DNA of 64,000 bases, from contig CANMKA010000014.1 of NCBI GenBank assembly GCA_947498355.1, forward strand, positions 30,412-94,411. The letters run 5' to 3'. Every line of letters begins with the position of its first letter. Position 1 is the stretch's first letter. The DNA comes from an uncultured Paraglaciecola sp. Its GTDB lineage: Bacteria > Pseudomonadota > Gammaproteobacteria > Enterobacterales > Alteromonadaceae. This document shows positions 1 to 9,668 of the stretch, one piece after another. A program made the translations under genes and the position numbers. The notes below the pieces were generated by a model. The model saw only the letters and a program-made list of their open reading frames with translations. It was not told where the DNA came from and did no database searches.

Positions 1-244
1 CTTCTCGTGTTTCCTGAAAAAACGGAGTGTTAATTGGGGTAGCTTTGACGCCTCCTGGGAAGGAGGCTGACTTACCTAAGAAGATCCTGCCTACGTCTGA
101 CTTGCTTAAGGCGTCTACGCTATTGCTAGGATGCACGATTATCGCTATTTCTGCGGCCCAACTGAGTTGCACACTGCAAAAAGTGATTGCGACACATTTC
201 AACACATATGCCATCGCTGAGAAAAAGTTAAACCTGATATTCAT
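1..244 (-). CDS. Phosphate ABC transporter substrate-binding-like protein (5' part only)
   Basis: The first 81 codons are present; the gene runs off the left edge. The start is ATG at 244, preceded by AGGAG at good spacing. The N-terminus is a signal peptide ending near SWAAE, followed by a text like VHPSNSVDALSKSDVGRIFLG and FPGG, which is the usual opening of the short (about 140-residue) PstS-like periplasmic proteins. Such proteins are often encoded next to a porin, as here (12 bp after the porin stop). Binding of phosphate itself is not shown; many members of this short family are uncharacterised. Confidence 0.75.
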   Translation of the reverse strand, partial: MNIRFNFFSAMAYVLKCVAITFCSVQLSWAAEIAIIVHPSNSVDALSKSDVGRIFLGKSASFPGGVKATPINTPFFQETRE

Positions 245-256
245 AATAATTCTCCT

Positions 257-1510
257 CTATTGTCCAAAGATGTACGAAACGTCGAAGCGAATTTCTGGAT
301 AAGATTCGTCTTTTCCATTGAACTCTTGAAAGTGTGAACTAAAGTCGAGTTTAACCGCAATCTGAGGGATGGGTCGGTAGATGAGCCCTACTGTGGCTTT
401 TGAGAATTTACCATCATCTGCAAGCCCAGCTTCGTTGTCGCCACCAAAGGTTTTATTTTGAATGGTTTCTGGATTGTCGTAAAAATCCCACTGGGCATAA
501 GGAACAAATTCTCCCATGTCATTAAAGAAGCTGTAACCGGCTCTTACATACCAAGTGGTAATGTCATAGTCACCATTTAGATTGACGTTACTTGCTGTAA
601 CTGGACCGCTGGGATCAATCAAAAATCGACTTCTTTGGTTAACATTGACACCCGCTTCGTTAACCACTCTTACTATAGAATCTGGATCCCGGGTGGCGTC
701 ATGAGATGCGTTCCAATAGGCGAATTGCAAGGTTAACATGTTAACGTCAAACTGACCGTAAGCCCCTATCACGTTGAAAGAGTCTGCGCTCATCCAAGGT
801 AATACTCCAGAGCGAGGAGAGCCCTCGCCTAAGGCTACGTCAGATGTGGTATCGCCATTCGACGAGTAGCCACTCATTCCTAGCATGTAACTCCCTAGAT
901 TCCATTCATAGCGAAGGTCAACCCCCACAGGAATGTTGTCTTCGCTAGTTGGCCCTCCTTCACCATTATCAACAGACACGCTATAGTTCAAGTCGCCATC
1001 ACCAAATGGGCGTGTGCCGTGCAACATAGCTAGGGTTTCTCTTGATAAGATCAAATGATCTTGGTCGAAAAGTTCTGGCGGTTCGATACCAATATAGGTA
1101 GGAACGGCATCAAGTATTTCGTTGTATAGACCGAATTTTCTGTAGGTTTTTCCGACACGGATATTAACTAAATCGCTAAATTTGTACTCGCCCCAGATAT
1201 TTCTTACAGACACTTCTTCACCATCGGCTCCATTCAAATTCACAAATACTTTAGCTTTGTCGGCGATTTGTGATTGGAGCATAATATTGAAAGACGGAAT
1301 AGATATTTCTCTGGGGGCATTGCTGGTGACAGTATTGCCATTTTGGTCGATGCTAAGCTCGTCCCAAACTTTTTCTGTTCGCCATGCAAAGTAACCATAA
1401 ATATCGACTTTTTCATTGGCAAAAACTGGGTTGCTCCATATTGGGCAACTCATTAACATCAGTCCCAGCCCCACTTTAAGGGGCTTTTTTAGTGTGTTTG
1501 ATTTATGCAT
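257..1510 (-). CDS. Porin-like outer membrane beta-barrel protein
   Basis: 417 codons from ATG at 1510, which has AGGGA upstream and begins MHKSNTLKKPLK; an upstream in-frame start at 1597 would put about 29 residues before the signal peptide and is unlikely. A signal peptide ends near PVFANEK. The mature part begins with the porin-like text KVDIYGYFAWRTEKVW, is rich in alternating aromatic/polar strands, and ends SYIFGQ, a typical barrel terminus with a near-terminal aromatic. It is probably a general or phosphate-type porin. The next gene on the same strand encodes a PstS-like protein, so the pair probably forms an operon. Substrate unknown. Confidence 0.7.
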   Translation of the reverse strand: MHKSNTLKKPLKVGLGLMLMSCPIWSNPVFANEKVDIYGYFAWRTEKVWDELSIDQNGNTVTSNAPREISIPSFNIMLQSQIADKAKVFVNLNGADGEEVSVRNIWGEYKFSDLVNIRVGKTYRKFGLYNEILDAVPTYIGIEPPELFDQDHLILSRETLAMLHGTRPFGDGDLNYSVSVDNGEGGPTSEDNIPVGVDLRYEWNLGSYMLGMSGYSSNGDTTSDVALGEGSPRSGVLPWMSADSFNVIGAYGQFDVNMLTLQFAYWNASHDATRDPDSIVRVVNEAGVNVNQRSRFLIDPSGPVTASNVNLNGDYDITTWYVRAGYSFFNDMGEFVPYAQWDFYDNPETIQNKTFGGDNEAGLADDGKFSKATVGLIYRPIPQIAVKLDFSSHFQEFNGKDESYPEIRFDVSYIFGQ

Positions 1511-1744
1511 GTGTGTTCCCTGTGTGTTGGAGAAGAACCTAAGACGTTTCAATTGAAAAATAGGACAGGGTGCAAGTTTGGTAAAGAAACGAAGCAAAAT
1601 TAAGTGTGAAAGAGTTGGAAGTAAACTGCGTCTTACAAGTGAAATAATTCAGAGAGTAGGTTAGTTGGCGTATGGGTTGCCGTTAGATGTTCGCAGACAC
1701 CAAACGGCAATAATAGCGATAGCGCAAAAGGTAAATTGGAGCAG

Positions 1745-2278
1745 TTACAGGTTCCAGTTCCATATTTTGCAGCCGTTAATTTTGGCGCGTTGCAGTATGT
1801 GGCGATCTTTTTCGGCCAAGCGTTTGTTTTGATAAGGCCCAAGTATCACTCGGTACCAACGGCCATCTTTAGTTTTAACTTGTGCTTCTAAACCTTGAAA
1901 AGCGATTTTTGCTTTAAGCGCCTCAGCTTGTGACTCTTTTCGAAATGACCCGCATTGCATGAGTCTTAATATCACAGGTTGATCTTGTTGTTTATCTTCG
2001 ATTTGGACTGTGTATTCAGGCAAGCTGGCGATAAATTCCCATTCTTCCTCTGGCATGTCTGGCAAGATGGGTTTTTCGGCTGGTTTTGATGCGCTAGGTG
2101 TGTCCTTTGGATTTTGCTCGGTTTCAGGTGTGGGCGTATTTTTTAAGATCCACAAAAAGTAACCAAATCCGGCAACCAGCAATAATGTGATAACAATACG
2201 GATAATGGGAAGGGGCGCCTTAGGGGGAGGGGGTTGCTTTTGGCTTCGGCCTCTTCCTACGTAGTCTTTTTGTGCCAT
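1745..2278 (-). CDS. ftsN: Cell division protein FtsN
   Basis: 177 residues from ATG at 2278 (MAQKDYVGRGRSQ, the usual FtsN opening); an ATG five codons upstream is possible. A short basic cytoplasmic tail is followed by one membrane segment (about residues 25-45, IVITLLLVAGFGYFLWIL), a Pro/Glu-rich periplasmic linker, and a C-terminal SPOR domain (about 100-172) that in this family binds denuded septal peptidoglycan. FtsN is a late divisome protein that activates septal synthesis. It lies 79 bp after priA on the same strand, the order seen in many gammaproteobacteria. Confidence 0.9.
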   Translation of the reverse strand: MAQKDYVGRGRSQKQPPPPKAPLPIIRIVITLLLVAGFGYFLWILKNTPTPETEQNPKDTPSASKPAEKPILPDMPEEEWEFIASLPEYTVQIEDKQQDQPVILRLMQCGSFRKESQAEALKAKIAFQGLEAQVKTKDGRWYRVILGPYQNKRLAEKDRHILQRAKINGCKIWNWNL

Positions 2279-2356
2279 GAAAAAAGGGTCCATTTACTGC
2301 TTAAAAAAGTACGAGCGACACAGTGTACCTTGGCTAGCATATGAGTAAATCAATTT

Positions 2357-4537
2357 TTAACTAAAATCTTGCGGATCTACGTCTAAAGCCCAGCGCACTT
2401 TTGGGGCCAAAGGTAGGGTTTCTACTTGATTTATGATTTGCCCAAGCGCCTGTTGTAATGGACCACGTTGACCAGCTTGCAATACTAGTTGCATTCTAAA
2501 CTGGCCTTGTCTTTTTTCCATTAGGGCAGGAATGGGTCCAATGCACATGACCCCAGTATATGGAGCGAGTAATTCCCTGACTTCGCTCAAAAAAGCAAAG
2601 GCATGGTCTGCTCGTAAAGATTGAGCTTTGAATAATGCTTGGTATGCAAAAGGAGGCAAAGCGGCATGCTGGCGCTCTAGCAAAGCATAACGAGCAAAAT
2701 GAGCAAATCCATTGTTAATTAAGTCTTGTAAGAGGGGATGAGCTGGGTCGTGAGTTTGTAACCACATTTCACCGGGCTTTTCGGCCCGTCCAGCTCGACC
2801 TGCCAGCTGGGTGATTAATTGGGCAATGTGCTCTGCGGCTCGAAAATCAGCACTAAATAGCGCGCCATCAACATCGAGTATCAACACTAAGGTGACGTTA
2901 GGAAAGTGGTGCCCCTTCGATAAAATTTGGGTGCCAATCAAAATTTGATGCTGGTTTTTATTAATACTGCTAAGCATGGCATCTAACTTATTTTTGCCTC
3001 GGGCACTGTCACTGTCGATGCGAATGCTGCTGTATTCAGGAAAATAGCTTTGTAAGCCTTGTTCGAGTTGTTCAGTGCCCACGCCCATAGTATTGAACTG
3101 GGTAGAATGGCACTCTTGGCATTGTGAGGGAACCCGTTTGGCATCGCCACAGTGGTGACATTGCAGCTTATTTAACTGTTTATGCAAGGTATAAGGTTTA
3201 TTGCATCTATGACAACCTTCGACGTGACCGCACTGATGGCAAATTAGGGAGGGAGCATAGCCTCGCCTATTAATAAACAGCATTACTTGGCTGCCGCCAT
3301 CCAAATGTTGCTTTATGCGGTCTAGCATGCCCTGAGCGATACCAAATTGTAGAGGCTGTTGACGAATATCAAAAATATGCTGGCTCGCAATCGAGGCATT
3401 GCCAGCGCGGTGCTGTAGCACTAAATGTTGGTAACGACCCGTTAGCGCGTTATTTAAGGTTTCGAGTGCTGGGGTGGCAGAGCCAAGTATTAAAGGAACA
3501 TTTTGATTGCTCGCTCGTACCACGGCTAGATCTCTCGCATGATAGCGCAGGCCGTCTTGTTGTTTGTATGAAGAGTCGTGTTCTTCGTCAACAATCAGTA
3601 ATCCTAAGTCTTGCATGGGGCTAAAAATTGCTGAGCGGGTGCCTATCACAATACCAAGTTGTCCCGCACGGCTTTTTTGCCACACGCCAAGGCGTTCTTT
3701 GTTAGTCAGGCCTGAATGTAATACCCCTACCTCGATGCCAAATCTATGTTTGAATCTATGCACGGTTTGCGGGGTTAAGCCTATCTCAGGAACCAAAATT
3801 AACACTTGTCGCCCAGCTTTAAGGACAGGTTCTATGCTGCGTAGATAAACTTCGGTTTTGCCACTACCCGTAATACCGTCGAGTAAAAAGCACGCGTACT
3901 CATCAAGTTTGGCCTCTATGCTACTAATGGCCAGCGCCTGTTCTACATTGGCTTGTGGCGAAGGTTGTAGCGCTAGCTGAGTCTTCCATTGGCAGTTGCC
4001 TGTGGGCGTTTGGCTAGATAATTCGATTAAATCTTTATCCAGTAGGGCGTTTACGGCGGATAGGCCAAAGTCTGATTTGGCCTGAGCTTTACTGAGATCT
4101 TGTTGCTTCAGGGCTGTTAATAAGGCCTGTTGCTTGGGCGCGCGACTAAGTTCGGTTAACGCCATGTTTTGGCCTGTTTGGCTTAAGGTTAAATAGTCGA
4201 CAGGCTTGGGAGCGCTTGATTCACCTTTTCTTAGAGCTGCGGGCATGGCAGTTTGTACGACATCGCCAATCGGGTGTTTATAATATTGGGCTAACCAGTT
4301 ACAAAGTTTACAAAGGCTTGGGTCAAAAATGGGTTCTGGATCGATCACACTTTGTATAGGTTTGAGTTTACTTTGATCCCAATCAGACTCTGATTGCTTC
4401 TCCCATACCACGCCCACTAAGCTGCGGTTGCCAAAGGGCACCTTAACCCTAGCTCCGATTTCAACCTGCGTATCTATCGCTAGATAGTCAAACAAACGAC
4501 GCATAGGAACGGGCAGTGCAACACGAATAATCGACAT
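2357..4537 (-). CDS. priA: Primosomal protein N' (replication restart helicase PriA)
   Basis: 726 residues, the normal length. The N-terminal part (about 1-100) is the 3'-DNA-end binding domain. The helicase core has a Walker A motif GITGSGKTE near residue 219 and a DEEH box near 317. A zinc-binding cysteine cluster (CHQCGHVEGC, CHHCG, CQEC) lies at about 430-475, and the helicase C-terminal domain contains QLAGRAGR. PriA reloads DnaB at stalled forks. It is followed by ftsN on the same strand and is divergent from rpmE. Confidence 0.97.
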   Translation of the reverse strand: MSIIRVALPVPMRRLFDYLAIDTQVEIGARVKVPFGNRSLVGVVWEKQSESDWDQSKLKPIQSVIDPEPIFDPSLCKLCNWLAQYYKHPIGDVVQTAMPAALRKGESSAPKPVDYLTLSQTGQNMALTELSRAPKQQALLTALKQQDLSKAQAKSDFGLSAVNALLDKDLIELSSQTPTGNCQWKTQLALQPSPQANVEQALAISSIEAKLDEYACFLLDGITGSGKTEVYLRSIEPVLKAGRQVLILVPEIGLTPQTVHRFKHRFGIEVGVLHSGLTNKERLGVWQKSRAGQLGIVIGTRSAIFSPMQDLGLLIVDEEHDSSYKQQDGLRYHARDLAVVRASNQNVPLILGSATPALETLNNALTGRYQHLVLQHRAGNASIASQHIFDIRQQPLQFGIAQGMLDRIKQHLDGGSQVMLFINRRGYAPSLICHQCGHVEGCHRCNKPYTLHKQLNKLQCHHCGDAKRVPSQCQECHSTQFNTMGVGTEQLEQGLQSYFPEYSSIRIDSDSARGKNKLDAMLSSINKNQHQILIGTQILSKGHHFPNVTLVLILDVDGALFSADFRAAEHIAQLITQLAGRAGRAEKPGEMWLQTHDPAHPLLQDLINNGFAHFARYALLERQHAALPPFAYQALFKAQSLRADHAFAFLSEVRELLAPYTGVMCIGPIPALMEKRQGQFRMQLVLQAGQRGPLQQALGQIINQVETLPLAPKVRWALDVDPQDFS

Positions 4538-4925
4538 TAAAACGAGGGCCTATTGATCTTTTTAGTAGTTAACGGAGGTGAAGTGACAGAGCATGATAGC
4601 ACTGGTGTAGTTTACATCAATGGCTACATATAAGTCAGAATGCGAGTAAAAGTATGAGTAAGTTGGCGTTGCGCTTGTAACCACCGCCCATAACCAGCCT
4701 CTATGAGCATAAAGCTCTAATTAAGCAATAGATTTCAGATTGATAACAATGTCGCAGTTTTTGCCTATATTTTGTCCATAAAAGCAACAAAATCCTTGAT
4801 CAAAAATCTCTGTTCCATTAATATGCGCGCCACTTTGCGACAAGCCCAAAGCTTGTTAATTTAATTATCGTATGGTGTTCAACTTCGGGTTGGATAGCGA
4901 TGCGGCCTGACACTATAGGTAACCC
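4538..4925. other. Intergenic region between divergent priA and rpmE
   Basis: 388 bp without a supportable gene. It must hold the priA and rpmE promoters. I see an AT-rich stretch at about 4790-4870 ahead of rpmE but no promoter match strong enough to name, and no clear Zur-type palindrome. Confidence 0.6.
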
Positions 4926-5138
4926 ATGAAACAAGATATCCATCCTGACTATCAAGAAATGACTGCAACTTGCTCTTGCGGAAATGTAATCAAAGTACGT
5001 TCTACTTTGAAAAAAGACATTAACCTAGACGTATGTTCATCTTGCCACCCTTTCTACACAGGTAAGCAACGTAACGTTGATACTGGTGGTCGTGTTGATA
5101 AGTTCAACAAACGTTTTGCTGGTCTTAAAAAGAAGTAA
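4926..5138 (+). CDS. rpmE: 50S ribosomal protein L31, zinc-binding type
   Basis: 70 residues, full length. The four zinc ligands of the C+ type are all present: Cys16 and Cys18 (TCSCG) and Cys37 and Cys40 (CSSC), so this is the zinc-containing form, not the zinc-free paralogue made in zinc starvation. The C-terminal text VDKFNKRF is typical. It is monocistronic: divergent from priA and closed by a strong terminator 45 bp after the stop. Confidence 0.97.
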   Translation: MKQDIHPDYQEMTATCSCGNVIKVRSTLKKDINLDVCSSCHPFYTGKQRNVDTGGRVDKFNKRFAGLKKK

Positions 5139-5183
5139 GCAAGCCGTTGAATTGACGTTAATTAGTCATATTAGTTTAAAAAA

Positions 5184-5208
5184 GGGCGCTATATTAGCGC
5201 CCTTTTTT
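5184..5208 (+). terminator. Rho-independent terminator of rpmE
   Basis: The 8-bp perfect stem GGGCGCTA / TAGCGCCC has a 3-nt loop and is followed by six T. It also has an A-run on the other side, so it may act in both directions. Confidence 0.9.
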
Positions 5209-5240
5209 GTTGCGTGCGAAATAGGAATAGTGGCCACAGC

Positions 5241-5360
5241 TTAGTGATAAAGTCTGCACACTTGGTCGCCATAGTAATTATTAGCATAGTTGCAGGTAAC
5301 ACGGGTATCTTGTTGCTTGGGTCTAAGCCACACTACTATTTCTGCATATAGATTTTTCAT
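5241..5360 (-). CDS. Putative 39-residue protein
   Basis: A short open frame with ATG at 5360 and stop TAA at 5241-5243. AAAAAGGTGAAAGTT lies directly before the ATG, an unusually good ribosome binding site (AAGGTG, about 6 nt spacing). The peptide starts MKNLYAEIVVWLRP and is rich in Tyr and Asn (NYANNYYG), with two cysteines 12 residues apart. It has no recognised family. It lies in the gap between rpmE and oxyR, facing the rpmE terminator. The reading is supported by the ribosome binding site and start only; it could be chance. Confidence 0.4.
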   Translation of the reverse strand: MKNLYAEIVVWLRPKQQDTRVTCNYANNYYGDQVCRLYH

Positions 5361-5566
5361 AACTTTCACCTTTTTCTTGTTGGGACCTAGCTATCATTGT
5401 CTCGTTGGCAGTGAAAGTACATGTGATTACGTGGATAGTCATAACCCATTTTACTGAACTATGGCCATCGCTTATCCCACTGGCAATAGTGCTTATGTAT
5501 CACTGCGCCTTAGCTAAAATGCCTAGGGCGCACCATAAGTGATTATCGAGTCAACCTTGGGTCGAG

Positions 5567-6460
5567 TTAGGCGTTGAGGGTGTCGGTAAAAAGCCGTTTA
5601 ATGAGTGTGATTTCGTTGGCCCTTACGTAGTTTGGACGGATCACCAAAGAGATAACTCTGTGGGGGCCAGGTTCGTTAAGGTGAACAGCTCTGAGTTCCG
5701 ATTGATTGTTAATCAGTGGGGCGAGCGCCATTTGCGGAACCAGTGTGGTGCCGAGTCTCCCAGCAACCATTTGTATTAATGTATATAAGCTGGTGGAGTC
5801 AAAATCTGAATTTTGTTGCCGGCTCTGCAAGCTACATGCAGCTAGAGCATGGTCTTTTAAACAATGGCCGTCTTTTAATAACATGAGTTTTTCGACTTCG
5901 AGTTCGTCACTGCTGATTTCTTGTTGAGTATCCGAGCCTTCATCTTTGTGGGTGATCCAGTAAAAATCTTCTTGCCAAAAATCAAAGCGCATTAATCCAT
6001 CAATTGCGTAGGGCATGGCTAAAATCGCTGCGTCTATTTCGCCACTACGTAATTTGTCTACTAACACGTGTGACTGGTCTTCGACAATTTTTAGCTTGAA
6101 GCCTGGGTGTTGCTTACGTATTTCGGGTAAGACTTTAGGTAGCAGGTATGGGCCAATGGTAGGGATAACACCAAATGTCATTGGCTGCGATAAGGGTGCT
6201 TTGTTGGCACGAGTTAACTGCATTAGCTCATCTACTTCGATTTTTATCTGTTTAGCTTTGGCTAATATTGGCAGTCCTTCGTCTGTTACCAACACTTGTT
6301 TATTGTTGCGCTCAAAAATCATCACCCCAAGTTGGCGTTCTAGCTCGTTAATCGCTGTGCTCAAAGCCGATTGCGACACATTGCATACTTCCGCGGCTTT
6401 TTTAAAGTGCAGGGTCTTCTCGACGGCTAGGGCATAGTTGAGTTGTTTTAAGGTTAGCAT
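5567..6460 (-). CDS. oxyR: Hydrogen-peroxide-sensing LysR regulator OxyR
   Basis: 297 residues: an N-terminal LysR helix-turn-helix (about 1-60) and a substrate-domain fold. The redox cysteines are present at Cys200 and Cys209 in the text DGHCLKDHALAACS, matching Cys199/Cys208 of E. coli OxyR. Oxidation to a disulfide turns on peroxide-defence genes. The gene is divergent from ahpC, a classic OxyR target, with 148 bp between the two starts, which supports direct local regulation. Confidence 0.95.
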   Translation of the reverse strand: MLTLKQLNYALAVEKTLHFKKAAEVCNVSQSALSTAINELERQLGVMIFERNNKQVLVTDEGLPILAKAKQIKIEVDELMQLTRANKAPLSQPMTFGVIPTIGPYLLPKVLPEIRKQHPGFKLKIVEDQSHVLVDKLRSGEIDAAILAMPYAIDGLMRFDFWQEDFYWITHKDEGSDTQQEISSDELEVEKLMLLKDGHCLKDHALAACSLQSRQQNSDFDSTSLYTLIQMVAGRLGTTLVPQMALAPLINNQSELRAVHLNEPGPHRVISLVIRPNYVRANEITLIKRLFTDTLNA

Positions 6461-6534
6461 TAGTTAGTATCATGATTCAGTTTTTTAGAACGTTAAATTT
6501 AAATTAATTAATTTTAAAAAACAATCGAAACTCC

Positions 6535-6570
6535 CTATTATTTATCCATAGCAAGCGACATTGCTTCTAT
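6535..6570. promoter_or_regulatory. Candidate OxyR-binding region ahead of ahpC
   Basis: The oxyR-ahpC gap contains CTAT, ATAG and CTAT at 6535, 6548 and 6567, together with the inverted repeat AGCAA/TTGCT. These resemble the ATAG/CTAT half-sites of the OxyR consensus, but the spacings (9 and 15 nt) do not fit it exactly. The assignment rests mostly on location. Confidence 0.3.
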
Positions 6571-6608
6571 TTAAACCGAACTTTTAAAACTTAAACGAGG
6601 AAATACTC

Positions 6609-7172
6609 ATGGCTCAAATCGGCAAAACTATCCCAGACTTCAAAGCACAAGCTTTCCACAATGGCGAATTTGTAGAAGTCACTTCAGACTCAGTAAAAGG
6701 TAAGTGGTCAATTTTCTTGTTTTACCCTGCTGACTTTACATTTGTTTGCCCAACTGAATTAGAAGATATGGCAAACCAGTATAAAGAGCTACAAGATTTA
6801 GACGTAGAAGTGTATGCCGTGTCAACTGACACCCACTTCTCACATAAAGCGTGGCACGATTCATCAGATGCGATAGGCAAAATTCAGTTCCCTATGATTG
6901 GTGATCAAACAGGTGCAATTACACGTGGATTTGATGTGATGATTGAAGAAGACCACATGGCTCACCGTGGCACTTTCTTGGCCGACCCAGACGGTGTTAT
7001 CCAAGTTGCACATATTCATGCTGGTGGTATTGGCCGAAGTGCAAAAGACATGGTGCGTAATGTTAAAGCAGCGCAATACGTACGTGCAAATGACGGCGAA
7101 GTTTGCCCAGCAGCGTGGGAACAAGGTGAAGCCACTCTTACGCCAAGTTTAGACCTAGTAGGAAAAATCTAA
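6609..7172 (+). CDS. ahpC: Alkyl hydroperoxide reductase peroxiredoxin subunit AhpC
   Basis: 187 residues, the standard length for the E. coli-type AhpC. The peroxidatic Cys47 is in FTFVCPTE and the resolving Cys166 is in GEVCPAAW. It reduces H2O2 and organic peroxides and is re-reduced by AhpF, encoded next. ACGAGGAAATACTC gives a good ribosome binding site. A hairpin separates it from ahpF, which may let the two subunits be made in unequal amounts. Confidence 0.97.
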   Translation: MAQIGKTIPDFKAQAFHNGEFVEVTSDSVKGKWSIFLFYPADFTFVCPTELEDMANQYKELQDLDVEVYAVSTDTHFSHKAWHDSSDAIGKIQFPMIGDQTGAITRGFDVMIEEDHMAHRGTFLADPDGVIQVAHIHAGGIGRSAKDMVRNVKAAQYVRANDGEVCPAAWEQGEATLTPSLDLVGKI

Positions 7173-7205
7173 ATAATCTAGGTCTTTACACAAACAGTTA
7201 AAGGA

Positions 7206-7225
7206 AGGTGCAGGTGTGCACCTTC
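7206..7225 (+). promoter_or_regulatory. Stem-loop between ahpC and ahpF
   Basis: A perfect 8-bp inverted repeat, AAGGTGCA and TGCACCTT, with a 4-nt loop (GGTG). It is not followed by a T-run, so it is more likely an attenuating or mRNA-stabilising hairpin than a full terminator. Confidence 0.6.
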
Positions 7226-7257
7226 TTACTCAAAGTAAATTTTCAAGGGGTAAAACC

Positions 7258-8820
7258 ATGTTAACTCAAGCGATTTTAGACCAAATAACTAGCCATTTTC
7301 GAAAAATGGAAAAAGACGTGACATTGGTTTTACAAACAGGTGATCACGCAAAACGAGAAGAATTAAAGACATTTTTGTCTGATCTGGTATCAGCATCCGA
7401 CAAGCTATATCTAATTGAGCGTGAAGATAATTTACGAAGCCCTATTTCTTTTTATCTAGAAGTTGATGGGCAAAATACCGGCATTCATTTTTCGGGTATA
7501 CCCGGAGGGCACGAATTCAGTTCGCTAATTTTAGCCATACTGCAAGCCGCGGGTAGCCCATTAAAGTTAGACGACACGGTTAAAACCTTAGTCGCAAATA
7601 TTAATCAGCCTATACGTTTTGAGGTATTTATCTCGCTGAGTTGCCATAACTGCCCAGACGTAGTGCAGGCCTTGAATCAATTTGCGTTAATTAACCCGAA
7701 TATTCAGTCTGAAATGATAGACGGAGGGTTATATCAAGACTTGATTGATGAGCGCAATATTCAAGGGGTGCCAAGTGTTTATCTAGACGGAGAGTTATTT
7801 GCCAACGGTAAAATTGATACCGCGCAACTCCTCGACAAACTTATTGCGCGTTTCCCTGAAATGACCCAAGTTGAGCAACAACAAGCATTACCCGTACAAG
7901 ACGTAACTATTATTGGTGCCGGTCCTGCTGGGGTAGCCGCTGCAATTTATTCGGCCAGAAAAGGCTTGAATGTGACTATGATAGCCGACCGGATTGGTGG
8001 CCAAGTCAAAGATACTGTAGGTATCGAAAACTTGATTTCGGTGCCCAAGACAACAGGCACAGAGTTAACCGGAAATATGTTGGCGCATATGGAAGATTAT
8101 CGGATCACGAAAAAAGAGCATGTTAGTGTCACAAAGGTGGCGAGCTCAGATGGTAGTGATACCAAGCTAAAATCGTTGCACTTATCGTCTGGTGAAGTGA
8201 TTGACAGTAAAACCATTATTGTTGCTACCGGAGCCAAATGGCGAGAGCTAGGTATTCCCGGTGAGAAAGAAAACGTTGGGTCTGGTGTGGCCTATTGCCC
8301 CCATTGCGACGGCCCCTTCTTTAAAGGTAAAGAGGTGGCAGTAATAGGCGGCGGTAACTCAGGTATCGAAGCTGCTCTCGACTTGGCAGGTATGGTCGAA
8401 CACGTTACTGTATTCGAATTTTTACCCGAGCTAAAGGCCGACAAAGTATTAGTCGAAAAAGCCGAGGCTCACGATAAAATTACCATTTTGAAGAATGTCG
8501 CGACCAAAGAAATTGTGGCAAAAGACGGTAAAGTCGTAGGCATTGACTACATCGACCGCGAGACCGATCAGCAGCAACACAAAGCATTATCTGGCGTGTT
8601 TGTACAAATTGGTTTAGTGCCCAACAGCGGCTTTTTAGGAGACTTTGTAGAGACGACTCAACATGGCGAGATCATTGTTGACGAAAGAAATCATACGTCA
8701 ACACCAGGTGTTTTCGCCGCAGGAGACGTCACGACCGTGCCTTACAAACAAATTGTCATCGCCATGGGCGAGGGATCAAAAGCCTCTTTATCGGCATTCG
8801 ATTATTTGTTAAAAGCATAA
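7258..8820 (+). CDS. ahpF: Alkyl hydroperoxide reductase flavoprotein subunit AhpF
   Basis: 520 residues from ATG at 7258 (MLTQAILDQ), close to the 521 of E. coli; an upstream in-frame ATG at 7216 overlaps the hairpin and is not preferred. The N-terminal double thioredoxin-fold domain has the redox pair Cys129/Cys132 (CHNC). Then come an FAD-binding GxGxxG near residue 220 and the thioredoxin-reductase-like pair Cys347/Cys350 (CPHC). It passes electrons from NADH through FAD and both disulfides to AhpC. Confidence 0.97.
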   Translation: MLTQAILDQITSHFRKMEKDVTLVLQTGDHAKREELKTFLSDLVSASDKLYLIEREDNLRSPISFYLEVDGQNTGIHFSGIPGGHEFSSLILAILQAAGSPLKLDDTVKTLVANINQPIRFEVFISLSCHNCPDVVQALNQFALINPNIQSEMIDGGLYQDLIDERNIQGVPSVYLDGELFANGKIDTAQLLDKLIARFPEMTQVEQQQALPVQDVTIIGAGPAGVAAAIYSARKGLNVTMIADRIGGQVKDTVGIENLISVPKTTGTELTGNMLAHMEDYRITKKEHVSVTKVASSDGSDTKLKSLHLSSGEVIDSKTIIVATGAKWRELGIPGEKENVGSGVAYCPHCDGPFFKGKEVAVIGGGNSGIEAALDLAGMVEHVTVFEFLPELKADKVLVEKAEAHDKITILKNVATKEIVAKDGKVVGIDYIDRETDQQQHKALSGVFVQIGLVPNSGFLGDFVETTQHGEIIVDERNHTSTPGVFAAGDVTTVPYKQIVIAMGEGSKASLSAFDYLLKA

Positions 8821-8840
8821 ATTAAATAGTGAGTGTAACA

Positions 8841-8867
8841 GAGCGAGCCGTTTGGCTCGCTTTTTTT
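8841..8867 (+). terminator. Rho-independent terminator of ahpCF
   Basis: Stem GCGAGCC / GGCTCGC with a short loop followed by seven T, 20 bp after the ahpF stop. Confidence 0.92.
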
Positions 8868-9046
8868 GCATAAATGAATGAATCAGGTTAACAGCTTTTG
8901 CGTAAAGGCTAGTTATTTAGGCATAAAAAGGGGCTTATTGCCGGATATGTATGCCTTCATGCTATTCCATTCCACTGGTTTACTGAGTAATGTGAATGTC
9001 TAGAAATAGACAAATTCTTAAATGGTTTTGCTGTTAGGTAGCGGTG

Positions 9047-9508
9047 TTACTGGGCAAGCTTGGCGGTTTTTTTATTGAATTTAATCACTGCGCTGTTATG
9101 TGCTTCAACAATCAGTGGGTAGATATGTTCAAACGTAGCCTCACTTGGATTGACTATTTGAACCCAAGACATCCAGGCATAAATAGGGTGGGGCATTAGT
9201 TGGTTTAACGCTGAAAAGTCATGGTGAGTATCAACGATACCGCCTTTAGTTGGCCTTGTAGGCCGATTACCAAAGTGTACTTCGTAGCTTTGTTTGGTAA
9301 TACCTATGCTCAATCGATATACATGATCACGGTTGAGTTTTGATGCCTTGTCATTCTCGCCATCCTTCTCTTTTATAGTGCAAAAATATACGCCATTGGG
9401 TAGTAGCTGGCCGGGATTATAAAATAGAGAGGTTTCACCCCAGCTAGATTTGGGGAACACGCCCTCAAAGTCGTTTGCTATCTTTTCAATAATCTCTTGT
9501 GCTTTCAT
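9047..9508 (-). CDS. DUF6194 family protein
   Basis: 153 residues. The text matches what I know of the DUF6194 family: SSWGETSLFYNPG, GVYFCTIKEKDGENDKAS, then PHPIYAWMSWVQIVNPS and a C-terminal HNSAVIKFNKK. Members are small soluble proteins of unknown function, scattered among bacteria. It stands alone, convergent with ahpF, and marks the edge between core genes and the accessory island. I cannot tell whether it arrived with the island. Confidence 0.7.
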   Translation of the reverse strand: MKAQEIIEKIANDFEGVFPKSSWGETSLFYNPGQLLPNGVYFCTIKEKDGENDKASKLNRDHVYRLSIGITKQSYEVHFGNRPTRPTKGGIVDTHHDFSALNQLMPHPIYAWMSWVQIVNPSEATFEHIYPLIVEAHNSAVIKFNKKTAKLAQ

Positions 9509-9668
9509 GGGCTTCCTTGAGGTAAAAATTGCTTCCGGCTAGTGGCTAAGTGCCATTTTAATCACTGAGTTTTAAAGAGCCCAATGACTGCTGAGGATGT
9601 ATGTCAGGCTTCTCACAATTAAGCCTCATATCTATTAATATCATACGCGGTATTTCTTGATTATTCGT

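Noticed and set aside
27..302. Plus-strand 91-codon open frame at the left edge
   Set aside because: It is the antisense of a convincing PstS-like gene and the porin end.
1633..1842. Minus-strand 69-codon frame overlapping the ftsN end
   Set aside because: It overlaps the SPOR domain of ftsN in another frame and has no ribosome binding site.
9033..9039. GTTAGGT, a perfect integron core site, 8 bp before the DUF6194 stop
   Set aside because: A 7-bp degenerate match is expected by chance, no partner RYYYAAC with arm pairing lies to its left, and the region has no hairpin.
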